This document shows positions 13,723 to 19,987 of a DNA stretch of 42,846 nt, piece by piece. Position 1 is the first letter of the stretch; each line of letters begins with the position of its first letter. The notes beneath the pieces were generated by a model. The model was not told where the DNA came from and made no database searches. It worked only from the letters and a program-made list of their open reading frames with translations. Position numbers and translations under genes: made by a program. Source of the DNA: Candidatus Saccharimonadota bacterium (GTDB taxonomy: Bacteria; Patescibacteriota; Saccharimonadia; Saccharimonadales; UBA10212). Where the stretch lies: contig JACPKG010000021.1 of the NCBI GenBank assembly GCA_016187175.1, positions 1 to 42,846 on the forward strand, read 5' to 3'.

Positions 13723-14400
13723 TCAGTAAGGTTTTTTACGGGCCTGCTTCCTCCTCCTTTTTGTATAGATAATTAGTCGGCCCTTTATTTGCTGCAAAAT
13801 ACCTCTTTTCTCTAGCTGTTTGACTAGTGTTGTAGTGGTTTCACGGGTAACACCGGATAGGTCGGCAATTTCTTGATGAGAAAGTTTAATTTTTAGTCGG
13901 TAAGCGTTGGGTCGGATCTGTTCGCCGAACTTAGTGATTAAGTACGGAAGCAACATTAGTACCTTATTAATGGCTTTCTTGCTTTTCATCACCTCTAGTT
14001 GCTTCATAATCGCTGCGTTTGAAGCAGACATATAGGCCATGTAAGTGCTCATATTTTCCGTACTTGCTTCTACAGTGTTCTTGAAACTATCTACCGGCAA
14101 ATATTGGAGTTTAACGTCGGTTAGAGCCTGGTAGAAATACTTTACTTTGTAATTATGCCAATCCATCGTTGTAGAGAAGTCGATTGGGAAAATATCGCCC
14201 GGCCCCAGCAGAAATATGGTCCTCATATCGCCAGAATTAAGTATCGTGTAGGCTTTTACATAGCCTTCTTTGATTAGATATATTTGGGCCAGCTCGTCGC
14301 CTGCGTAGTAAATTAGTTGGTTTTTGGGATAATTTTTGACAGAGGCATTTATAAACAGTTTTTCAATGCGAGCTTGATAGGCTGACGATCCGCGTGCCAT
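13723..14400 (-). CDS. Crp/Fnr family transcriptional regulator
   Basis: The N-terminal cyclic-nucleotide-binding-like beta barrel is seen in NQLIYYAGDELAQIYLIKEG and FLLGPGDIFPIDF. A long dimer helix is followed by a Crp-type winged helix-turn-helix near residues 165-205 (KLSHQEIADLSGVTRETTTT, then LVKQLEKRGILQ). No cysteine set for an iron-sulfur cluster is present, so it is not a classical Fnr. The 225-residue length is normal and the C-terminus is strongly basic. Its targets are unknown. It lies upstream of the PEBP-like gene on the same strand and diverges from yggT. Confidence 0.87.
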   Translation of the reverse strand: MARGSSAYQARIEKLFINASVKNYPKNQLIYYAGDELAQIYLIKEGYVKAYTILNSGDMRTIFLLGPGDIFPIDFSTTMDWHNYKVKYFYQALTDVKLQYLPVDSFKNTVEASTENMSTYMAYMSASNAAIMKQLEVMKSKKAINKVLMLLPYLITKFGEQIRPNAYRLKIKLSHQEIADLSGVTRETTTTLVKQLEKRGILQQIKGRLIIYTKRRRKQARKKPY

Positions 14401-14532
14401 ACACCACTAGTATTTCATAGATTCAGCCTTCTGTCATTCGGCCCCTGTTGCCTGACTAGGCTGTGGAAATATCTATTGAAAGTTTGCACGAGCAGGCCTA
14501 TTATGAATTCATTACTAACTAAGGGAGGATCT

Positions 14533-14841
14533 ATGGATCTTACTAAGGTCAATAAGCAAGCGGTGGACCAGCTTGTCAGCCTTTTCGTGTGGCTGGCGGA
14601 GCTGTTATTGCTGGTCCGCGTTGTATTGCGGTTCTTCAACGGCAACCCGGATGCTACATTCGTGCATTGGGTATACACCAATACGCAAGTGTTGCTTGAG
14701 CCATTGCGCAACGTCTTCACAAGCGTAGACGTGGTCAACCGCGGCTGGGTAGTAGATTACGTCGCTCTAGCAGCTATGGCCTTCTGGGCTGTCGTAGGCT
14801 ACCTGATGGTTGGCTTGGTCAGCCGCTGGGTCAGAAAATAA
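14533..14841 (+). CDS. YggT family membrane protein
   Basis: This small integral membrane protein has the YggT pattern: two hydrophobic hairpins around a central FNGNPDATFVHWVYTNTQ and LLEPLRNVF motif. YggT proteins contribute to osmotic tolerance or cell-envelope organisation in other bacteria, but the mechanism is not settled. The start is the ATG at 14533, preceded by GGGAGGAT, one of the clearest Shine-Dalgarno sequences in the window. The in-frame extension upstream to 14476 is not needed. The gene diverges from the Crp/Fnr regulator. Confidence 0.85.
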   Translation: MDLTKVNKQAVDQLVSLFVWLAELLLLVRVVLRFFNGNPDATFVHWVYTNTQVLLEPLRNVFTSVDVVNRGWVVDYVALAAMAFWAVVGYLMVGLVSRWVRK

Positions 14842-14853
14842 CTTCAAAACTTA

Positions 14854-14869
14854 AACTGCCCGACGGGGC
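14854..14869 (+). terminator. Short hairpin after yggT
   Basis: CTGCCC and GGGCAG pair around GACG directly after the yggT stop. No T run follows, so it may be part of a two-hairpin transcript end together with the stronger terminator at 14906. Confidence 0.35.
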
Positions 14870-14905
14870 AGGATAGTAATAAACACCAAACCGAAAATTA
14901 ACTAT

Positions 14906-14932
14906 AAGCGTCCGCCGAGGCGGACGCTTTTT
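14906..14932 (+). terminator. Strong intrinsic terminator after yggT
   Basis: GCGTCCGCC and GGCGGACGC form a perfect GC-rich stem with a minimal loop and are followed by five T. It ends the yggT transcript. The T run leads straight into the TTGATT element of the next promoter. Confidence 0.85.
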
Positions 14933-14958
14933 GATTCTTCTTCAAAAGGCTGTACAAT
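14931..14958 (+). promoter_or_regulatory. Promoter of the 31-aa membrane peptide
   Basis: TTGATT and TACAAT are separated by 16 bases. The -10 ends six bases before the ATG at 14965, which again predicts a leaderless message. Confidence 0.45.
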
Positions 14959-14964
14959 TGTTTT

Positions 14965-15060
14965 ATGCAAAATCCATTCAAAAGTACCGGCCTTTTGATC
15001 CTTCTTATAGCCGCGGCTTTGGCCATCGTTGCTTGGCTGGCTGTCATCCTAGCCGGCTAA
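14965..15060 (+). CDS. Small single-pass membrane peptide, 31 aa
   Basis: The frame reads MQNPFKSTGLLILLIAAALA and then IVAWLAVILAG before TAA. It is a short polar start followed by one uninterrupted hydrophobic helix. The gene stands alone between a strong terminator and the next operon, with its own promoter of the leaderless type, which argues for a real small protein. No function can be assigned. Small one-helix proteins often bind larger membrane proteins. Confidence 0.5.
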   Translation: MQNPFKSTGLLILLIAAALAIVAWLAVILAG

Positions 15061-15168
15061 ATTTACTCACGCACCAGAAAGCCTCGAGCTTTAATTCGTG
15101 GAGCGCTTCACTTGTTATGATAAAAAGAATATACTTAGACTTAAGTTAAAACATAAGGACTTTGGGTG

Positions 15169-15810
15169 ATGGATGAAAAGCCTTTTAACAATCAGTATCA
15201 ACAGCCGCCTACGCCGACCATGCCGCCGCAACCCCTGCATCAGCCGGTAGCCTACCCGCAGCCATGGCAGCCGGCAGCCCCATTGCCAGCTCCGCCGTCG
15301 CCGCAATCTCCAGCGCCGGTGGCAACAAAACTTTCAGGACCTGCTCCTGACGAGCCGGTAGCGGTCATCAGGGTTTTAAGTGTTAGGGGCGTCGAGTACG
15401 CCATGATGACTATTGCTCTGTGGTTTGCGGCCACGGGGCTGGTCTGGGTAGTGCTCAATGTTGTGAATGACAGCGCTAACTTCAATTTTCTGGTAGTCCC
15501 TTTATCTGTTCTGATAACTTCGGTACCAATCTTCACTCTGTTGTTTATCCGCCTAAAACGGGCCGAACTGGCTAATCCGTCACTGCGGCTAGAACCTTCT
15601 AAACGCCGGCTGTCACAGCTAACCCAAATTCTGGCGTTTTTGGCCTGTCTGATCAACATTACGGTTTTTGTCTACAGTGTCCTGCAAAAAATCAATGGCA
15701 CGACTGGTTACTCCATCGGTAAGTCTATCCTTAGTCTGTTGGTGGTGTTGGTCGTGGCTGGCGGTACACTGACATATTACTGGTTTGATGAACACCGAAT
15801 TAGGAGCTAG
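15169..15810 (+). CDS. Proline-rich multi-pass membrane protein, unknown function
   Basis: The first 60 residues are a Pro/Gln/Ala-rich cytoplasmic tail (QQPPTPTMPPQPLHQPV). They are followed by four hydrophobic segments separated by short charged loops, with a positive loop RLKRAELANPSLRLEPSKRR between the second and third. The arrangement resembles DUF5671-type four-helix membrane proteins found in Saccharibacteria, but I cannot confirm the family. The start is the ATG at 15169 with AAGGA nine bases upstream; a GTG directly before it is in frame. Confidence 0.7.
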   Translation: MDEKPFNNQYQQPPTPTMPPQPLHQPVAYPQPWQPAAPLPAPPSPQSPAPVATKLSGPAPDEPVAVIRVLSVRGVEYAMMTIALWFAATGLVWVVLNVVNDSANFNFLVVPLSVLITSVPIFTLLFIRLKRAELANPSLRLEPSKRRLSQLTQILAFLACLINITVFVYSVLQKINGTTGYSIGKSILSLLVVLVVAGGTLTYYWFDEHRIRS

Positions 15811-15821
15811 GACTTTAAAAA

Positions 15822-16316
15822 ATGAAAAAATACTATTTTGGCCTGGCGGCCCTTTTTGTATTAACAGTTGTGTTTGTGGTCATTACCTTAGCCCAAGGTA
15901 AAAGCAGCAAGCGCGACGAGCAAACCAGCAAAAAGGTCGAGTCAATATCAACAAAACTGATGGATTATGTCTACCAACAAAATTCAGTACCGAGCTCGCT
16001 GAATGAGGCAGGCATTCAAGACGTGCCGTCTACGATAACTTATGCAAAACTCGATAGCGAACGATTTAAATTCTGTGCTTATTTTGACCGGGCCAGTAGT
16101 TCATTTGATGCTGGGCCCCTGGCTTTTTTAACTGGCTTGGTGTTTAGGGTGCCGACTTCGGAAGCTTCCCCGGAAGAAGAAACACCATACCTGGATAGTT
16201 ACAGTCTGGCTTATGCCCACAAAAAAGGCCAGAACTGCCAGACAGTTAAAAACGTCGTTACGCCAGCTAGCTACGACAATTACGACTTTTCCAACGACCC
16301 CTCGGTCATTAACTAG
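15822..16316 (+). CDS. Single-TM extracytoplasmic protein, possibly pseudopilin-like
   Basis: After MKKYYFG comes a membrane helix to about residue 24, followed by a heptad-like helix (TSKKVESISTKLMDYVYQQ) and the segment NSVPSSLNEAGIQDVP. That order, a hydrophobic start then a helix with a P-x-SL stretch, recalls type IV pseudopilins, but no prepilin peptidase site (G-FTLIE) is present. Two cysteines (FCAYF, NCQTV) could form a disulfide outside the cell. The gene lies 11 bases after the proline-rich membrane protein and is probably co-transcribed. Function is unknown. Confidence 0.65.
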   Translation: MKKYYFGLAALFVLTVVFVVITLAQGKSSKRDEQTSKKVESISTKLMDYVYQQNSVPSSLNEAGIQDVPSTITYAKLDSERFKFCAYFDRASSSFDAGPLAFLTGLVFRVPTSEASPEEETPYLDSYSLAYAHKKGQNCQTVKNVVTPASYDNYDFSNDPSVIN

Positions 16317-16342
16317 ATAAACTGCTGATTTTTAGCGCCTGA

Positions 16343-16348
16343 TACAAT
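16343..16348 (+). promoter_or_regulatory. -10 box of the PD-(D/E)XK nuclease gene
   Basis: TACAAT ends six bases before the ATG at 16355, the leaderless geometry found repeatedly in this window. No good -35 was seen. Confidence 0.4.
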
Positions 16349-16354
16349 AAGCTG

Positions 16355-17122
16355 ATGGTGTATGAAAAATGGCGCAACCCCCCCTATAAACCTGGCCAAA
16401 AGACGGCCTATAAAATCAGCCGCAGCAAAATCGACGTGTTCGTACAATGTCCGAGATGTTTTTGGCTGGACGGGCGGCTGAAAATTAGCCGTCCATCAAT
16501 TCCGGCCTTCACCCTCAATTCGGCCGTTGACCATCTGTTGAAACTGGAATTTGACGCCATCCGCGAAACCGGCGAGCAGCATCCCTTGCAACAAGAGTAC
16601 GGCATCGACGCTAAACCGATAAAACACGACAAATTAAACGTCTGGCGCGAGAATTATAAGGGCGTCGAAGCTCTCCACCAACCGACAAACTTACGAGTTA
16701 CCGGCGCCATTGATGATTTATGGCAAGATTCCACAGGCAAGTATATCGTGGTGGACTATAAATCTACTTCCAGAAACACTAAAATCGAGAAGCTCGACGA
16801 TAGCCGCTGGAACGACCAGTACCGGCGGCAGCTGGAAATTTACCAATGGCTGCTGCGAGCCAATGGTTTGCCTGTCAGCGACACCGGCTATTTCGTTTAC
16901 TGCAATGCCATCAAAAGCAGGCAGGGCTTTGACGCTAAACTGGAGTTCGAAATTACGCTGGTAGCCCACACCGGCAAAGACGGCTGGATAGAAACACGGT
17001 TGGGAGAGATTAAAAATTGCTTGGAAGGTGATATCCCCAGAGAAGCTGCCGACTGTGAACACTGCGCTTATGCCAAATCCCGCACCGTACTAACCCTCAA
17101 TGCTCTCCAAAAGAAAAACTAG
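16355..17122 (+). CDS. PD-(D/E)XK superfamily nuclease with a four-cysteine cluster
   Basis: This protein resembles the Cas4/AddB/RecB nuclease-domain group. The catalytic core is visible: the upstream His in AVDHLLKLEF, the first Asp in GAIDDLW (about 120), the D-x-K in YIVVDYKST (D134, K136), and the following QLEIYQWLL helix with its conserved Gln and Tyr. Cysteines 32 and 35 (QCPRCFW) and 234 and 237 (DCEHCAY) flank the core, as iron-sulfur or zinc ligands do in Cas4- and AddB-type nucleases. No cas gene or CRISPR array is nearby. A DNA repair or recombination role is likely, but the partner is unknown. It meets the NUDIX gene tail to tail with a 4-bp overlap. Confidence 0.78.
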   Translation: MVYEKWRNPPYKPGQKTAYKISRSKIDVFVQCPRCFWLDGRLKISRPSIPAFTLNSAVDHLLKLEFDAIRETGEQHPLQQEYGIDAKPIKHDKLNVWRENYKGVEALHQPTNLRVTGAIDDLWQDSTGKYIVVDYKSTSRNTKIEKLDDSRWNDQYRRQLEIYQWLLRANGLPVSDTGYFVYCNAIKSRQGFDAKLEFEITLVAHTGKDGWIETRLGEIKNCLEGDIPREAADCEHCAYAKSRTVLTLNALQKKN

Positions 17123-17652
17123 AGCTCGTTGGATTTTAGAAATTTATCTGCAGTTTCAAGATCGATACTCATATGTTCAAAAGCAAGCTTACCCATTGGT
17201 AGATTATCGGGCGAGAAGAACCGATAGCTTGCTACGTCGTCAGCTGGTCGGAGCTGGGCGTTTCGTGGCATCCTGGCAATAAAAACTGCTGCAAGTGTTG
17301 GATAATCGATACCTTGGTATTTATACAATTCGGTCACTGAGCCAATATAATGCAGCGTTTCCTTGTTGATTATTATACCTAATTCTTCTTTTACTTCTCG
17401 TGCGGTATTTTCTTCAAAAGTCTCATTTTCTTCCACGAAGCCCCCCGGCAGGTCCCAGTAGCCTTTTGCCGGCTCCACAGCTCTTTCTACCAGTAAATAT
17501 TCATCCTGGTTATTAACCAAAACTACAGCTGTGCAGGGCTTAGGGTTTATATAGAAACTTAGCTCGCAGCTAGCGCACTTAAGATGAGTTGTTAGATTCT
17601 CGAAGTTATTGCCGCAGCGCGGACAATATTTAAATGCCCGGATTTGTTTCAT
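17119..17652 (-). CDS. NUDIX hydrolase with an N-terminal zinc ribbon
   Basis: A zinc ribbon (YCPRCGNNF, then LKCASCELSF) precedes the NUDIX fold. The NUDIX box reads GGFVEENETFEENTAREV and KEELGI, matching GX5EX7REUXEEXGU in full, so the enzyme should be active. The arrangement resembles NADH pyrophosphatase (NudC) and related nucleotide-diphosphate hydrolases, but it is shorter at 177 residues. The start is the ATG at 17652, with AGGAG twelve bases upstream; a TTG one codon earlier is less likely. The substrate cannot be told. Confidence 0.88.
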   Translation of the reverse strand: MKQIRAFKYCPRCGNNFENLTTHLKCASCELSFYINPKPCTAVVLVNNQDEYLLVERAVEPAKGYWDLPGGFVEENETFEENTAREVKEELGIIINKETLHYIGSVTELYKYQGIDYPTLAAVFIARMPRNAQLRPADDVASYRFFSPDNLPMGKLAFEHMSIDLETADKFLKSNEL

Positions 17653-17700
17653 CAACTAATTTTACTCCTTGTTTGAACTATATGTTACGAAATAGGGACT

Positions 17701-17725
17701 ATTTACAGGGTTCAACCCTGTAAAT
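17701..17725. repeat. RAYT-flanking palindrome, 3' side
   Basis: ATTTACAGGGTT and AACCCTGTAAAT form a perfect 12-bp inverted repeat around a single C. A degenerate half-copy, TACTGTAAAT, follows within ten bases. The same palindrome, two bases longer on each side, stands beyond the 5' end of the transposase gene. This is the arrangement expected of REP sequences around a RAYT gene. Confidence 0.85.
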
Positions 17726-17750
17726 GTACTGTAAATGTAAAAGTTATGTT

Positions 17751-18365
17751 CTAATAGTTAGCCAGTTCGGATTTAATCTCGCCGATCCATTTCTTATGGT
17801 CTTCGTAATCTTCGATAAATTTTTTGTAGTCCGTCCGGCCATCAAAAAGTTCGAGAATATTACCGGGTTTCAGCCACTCTGCTTTTTGATGTCTTAAATA
17901 GAAGGGCAGGCTAGAAAAATTCCAGGTTTTATAATCCTTCGGATTCAAATGTATATAGCGCGAAATATGCACCAAGTAATTATCTCGGTCAATCATCAAG
18001 GCCTTAAATCGACTTTGAAAAACCGGGCCAAGGAGCTCATATTTTTTATTGAAGTACATGCCGTATGTTGTAATCACTGACTTAAATAATTTAGTCATCG
18101 CATCTGGTGTTCGCTGATAAATCAGTGCGTGAAAATGATTTGGCATTAGGCAGAAAGCCAGTAAATCAATTTCCGGCTGAAGCCAAGGATACTCTCGATT
18201 TTGCTTGTCTCTGGAGGGCTCATTACTCAAATATCGCTTAAAAAGATTTAAAAAGACCGTATAATCATCATTGTCACGAAAGACTTCGTTATTACTATGG
18301 CCTCGTCCATAGACATGGTAATAGCTATCTTCAAGATAGATTTTATCTACATTTCTCCCAGCCAT
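17751..18365 (-). CDS. REP-associated tyrosine transposase (RAYT, Y1/IS200-like)
   Basis: The protein is a single-domain HUH-type transposase. The histidine pair is HFH at residues 77-79 (CLMPNHFHALIYQ), and the probable catalytic tyrosine is Y137 in SRYIHLNPKDY, the RAYT hallmark. The conserved N-terminal YYHVYGRGH and the GPVFQSRFKA segment also fit. The length of 204 residues is normal and the frame is intact. Matching palindromes lie on both sides (17701-17725 and 18391-18419), as for RAYT genes that recognise REP hairpins. RAYTs are usually single-copy domesticated enzymes rather than free insertion sequences. Confidence 0.93.
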   Translation of the reverse strand: MAGRNVDKIYLEDSYYHVYGRGHSNNEVFRDNDDYTVFLNLFKRYLSNEPSRDKQNREYPWLQPEIDLLAFCLMPNHFHALIYQRTPDAMTKLFKSVITTYGMYFNKKYELLGPVFQSRFKALMIDRDNYLVHISRYIHLNPKDYKTWNFSSLPFYLRHQKAEWLKPGNILELFDGRTDYKKFIEDYEDHKKWIGEIKSELANY

Positions 18366-18390
18366 AGCAGCATATTAACACACATTTTTT

Positions 18391-18419
18391 CTATTTACAG
18401 GGTTCAACCCTGTAAATAG
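18391..18419. repeat. RAYT-flanking palindrome, 5' side
   Basis: CTATTTACAGGGTT and AACCCTGTAAATAG are perfect 14-bp arms around a single C. The inner 25 bases equal the palindrome at 17701-17725. It lies 26 bases upstream of the transposase start and just before the serS promoter region. Confidence 0.87.
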
Positions 18420-18430
18420 TTAACGAAGGT

Positions 18431-18436
18431 TAAAAT
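18431..18436 (+). promoter_or_regulatory. -10 box of serS
   Basis: TAAAAT ends six bases before the serS ATG; the six bases are GGGGGT. The RAYT palindrome covers the position of the -35, so the element may have reshaped this promoter. Confidence 0.35.
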
Positions 18437-18442
18437 GGGGGT

Positions 18443-19750
18443 ATGTTAGATATTCGGTTTATTCGGGAAAATGCCCAGCTTGTCGAGGAAAAGGCTGAGC
18501 AAAAAGGCTTTAAAGTCGATATAAAACACCTGCTTCAGCTGGACGATGATCGGCGTAAGCTGCTGACCGAGATTGAAACGGTGCGCGCCGAGCGTAACAA
18601 ACTTGCCGAGCAACTAAGGGACAAAAAACCCGCTCAAAAAGAGGTCATACAGGGTCAGGGACTCAAGAAAAAGCTCAAAAAATTGGAGCTAGAGCTCGAG
18701 CCCGTCGAAAAAGACTACGAAACTCTACTTAAAGCGGTGCCTAACATGCCGGCCGATGATGTGCCAGTCGGCGCTACTGAAGCTGACAACGTCATAGCAA
18801 AAGAGTGGGGCCAAAAACCAAAATTTGGCTTTCAGCCCAAAACTCACTGGGAAATTGCCGAGACCCGCGGACTGATAGATAAGGACAGAGCGGCTAAGAT
18901 CGCTGGTAGTCGTTTTGCCTATATCCAAGGTGATCTGGTAAAACTGCAGTTCGCACTCATTCAGTTTGTCTTGGATGTTTTGACTAACGAAGATACGATC
19001 AAAAAAGTTACTCAGGAGGCAGGTTTAAAAAACGTATCTTCAGAGCCATTTACACCTGTTCTACCGCCAGCCATGATTCGCACCGATGTCTTTGACGCGA
19101 TGGACAGACTAGAACCTCAAGAAGAACGCTATCAAGTCGGACCTTTAGAAGATAACTTATGGCTGCAGGGCAGCGCTGAGCACACGCTGGGTCCTATATA
19201 TATGAACGAAATTTTGCCGGCCGAAATGTTGCCAATCCGTTTTCTGGGTTATGTGACCAGTTTCCGACGTGAAGCTGGAAGTTATGGGAAAGATATTGAA
19301 GGCATCATACGTATGCACCAATTCGACAAGCTGGAGATGGAAAGTTTTACTACCGCTGAAGATGGTATGAAGGAGCATCTATTCATGGTGGCGATTCAAG
19401 AATATCTGATGCAGCAACTAAAAATTCCTTACCATGTTTTGCATAAGTGTACAGCCGATATTGGCAAACCGAATGCCAGAGGGATAGACATTGAAGCTTG
19501 GCTGCCTGGCCATAATAAGTATTTAGAAACTCATACAGCCGACTACATGACAGATTATCAAGCCCGCCGCCTACAAACCCGAATCAAAAATGACAAAGGC
19601 AGGGTAGAACTGGTCCACACCAACGACGCAACGGCATTCGCTATGGGCCGCACAATGGTAGCGATCATCGAAAATTATCAGAGAGAAAATGGTAGCTTCG
19701 AAGTTCCAGAGGCCCTGCGGTCTTATATGCACGGGCAAAAAACCATCTAA
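18443..19750 (+). CDS. serS: Seryl-tRNA synthetase
   Basis: This class II enzyme charges tRNA-Ser. The N-terminal antiparallel coiled coil (residues about 1-110, VRAERNKLAEQLRDKKPAQK) grips the long variable arm of the tRNA. The catalytic core has PFTPVLPPAMIRTDVF, the motif 2 region TSFRREAGSYGKDIEGIIRM with HQFDKLE, and motif 3 TNDATAFAMGRTMVAIIENY. The length of 435 residues is normal. No other gene is in the unit; a 237-base spacer separates it from secA. Confidence 0.95.
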   Translation: MLDIRFIRENAQLVEEKAEQKGFKVDIKHLLQLDDDRRKLLTEIETVRAERNKLAEQLRDKKPAQKEVIQGQGLKKKLKKLELELEPVEKDYETLLKAVPNMPADDVPVGATEADNVIAKEWGQKPKFGFQPKTHWEIAETRGLIDKDRAAKIAGSRFAYIQGDLVKLQFALIQFVLDVLTNEDTIKKVTQEAGLKNVSSEPFTPVLPPAMIRTDVFDAMDRLEPQEERYQVGPLEDNLWLQGSAEHTLGPIYMNEILPAEMLPIRFLGYVTSFRREAGSYGKDIEGIIRMHQFDKLEMESFTTAEDGMKEHLFMVAIQEYLMQQLKIPYHVLHKCTADIGKPNARGIDIEAWLPGHNKYLETHTADYMTDYQARRLQTRIKNDKGRVELVHTNDATAFAMGRTMVAIIENYQRENGSFEVPEALRSYMHGQKTI

Positions 19751-19852
19751 TAATACTTTTTTACAATCGTCCTATACGACCACAAGCAATAGTAGGGAAT
19801 GCTTGACCTGTTAAGTACTTTCGGCTCTCGAGGTGATAATTTGAACATCAGG

Positions 19853-19882
19853 TTGGTTTTTAGTATTGGGTTGCGCTAAAAT
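19853..19882 (+). promoter_or_regulatory. Promoter of secA
   Basis: TTGGTT and TAAAAT are separated by 18 bases. Initiation near 19889 would give a leader of about 100 nt, which carries the repeated word at 19890-19966 and ends in the GGAGG ribosome-binding site. Confidence 0.45.
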
Positions 19883-19889
19883 AGAGCAA

Positions 19890-19966
19890 GCTGAAAGCTT
19901 AAAGCCAGAAGCTGAAAGCAATAAAAATCTTGGTCGGGCTTTGAGCTAGGGACTTTTAGCTTTAAG
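19890..19966. repeat. Repeated and inverted word in the secA leader
   Basis: AAGCTGAAAGC occurs twice, with CTTAAAGC between the copies, and the reverse orientation follows as AGCTTTAAG. The two orientations can pair into a hairpin just before GGAGG. It may regulate secA translation, but it also resembles other spacers here that are built from one short word. Confidence 0.4.
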
Positions 19967-19987
19967 TTATTTTTGGAGGTTGTTTTT

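Noticed and set aside
15822-16316. Type IV pilin
   Set aside because: The prepilin cleavage site G-F-T-L-I-E is missing and no pilus assembly gene is near; only a loose pseudopilin resemblance remains.
16355-17122. Cas4 gene of a CRISPR system
   Set aside because: No spaced direct repeats and no other cas gene were seen in the window; the Cys spacing also differs.
17751-18365. Free IS200/IS605 insertion sequence
   Set aside because: The protein has the RAYT motif SRYIHLNP and symmetric flanking palindromes; no tnpB and no left/right-end asymmetry typical of IS200 were seen.
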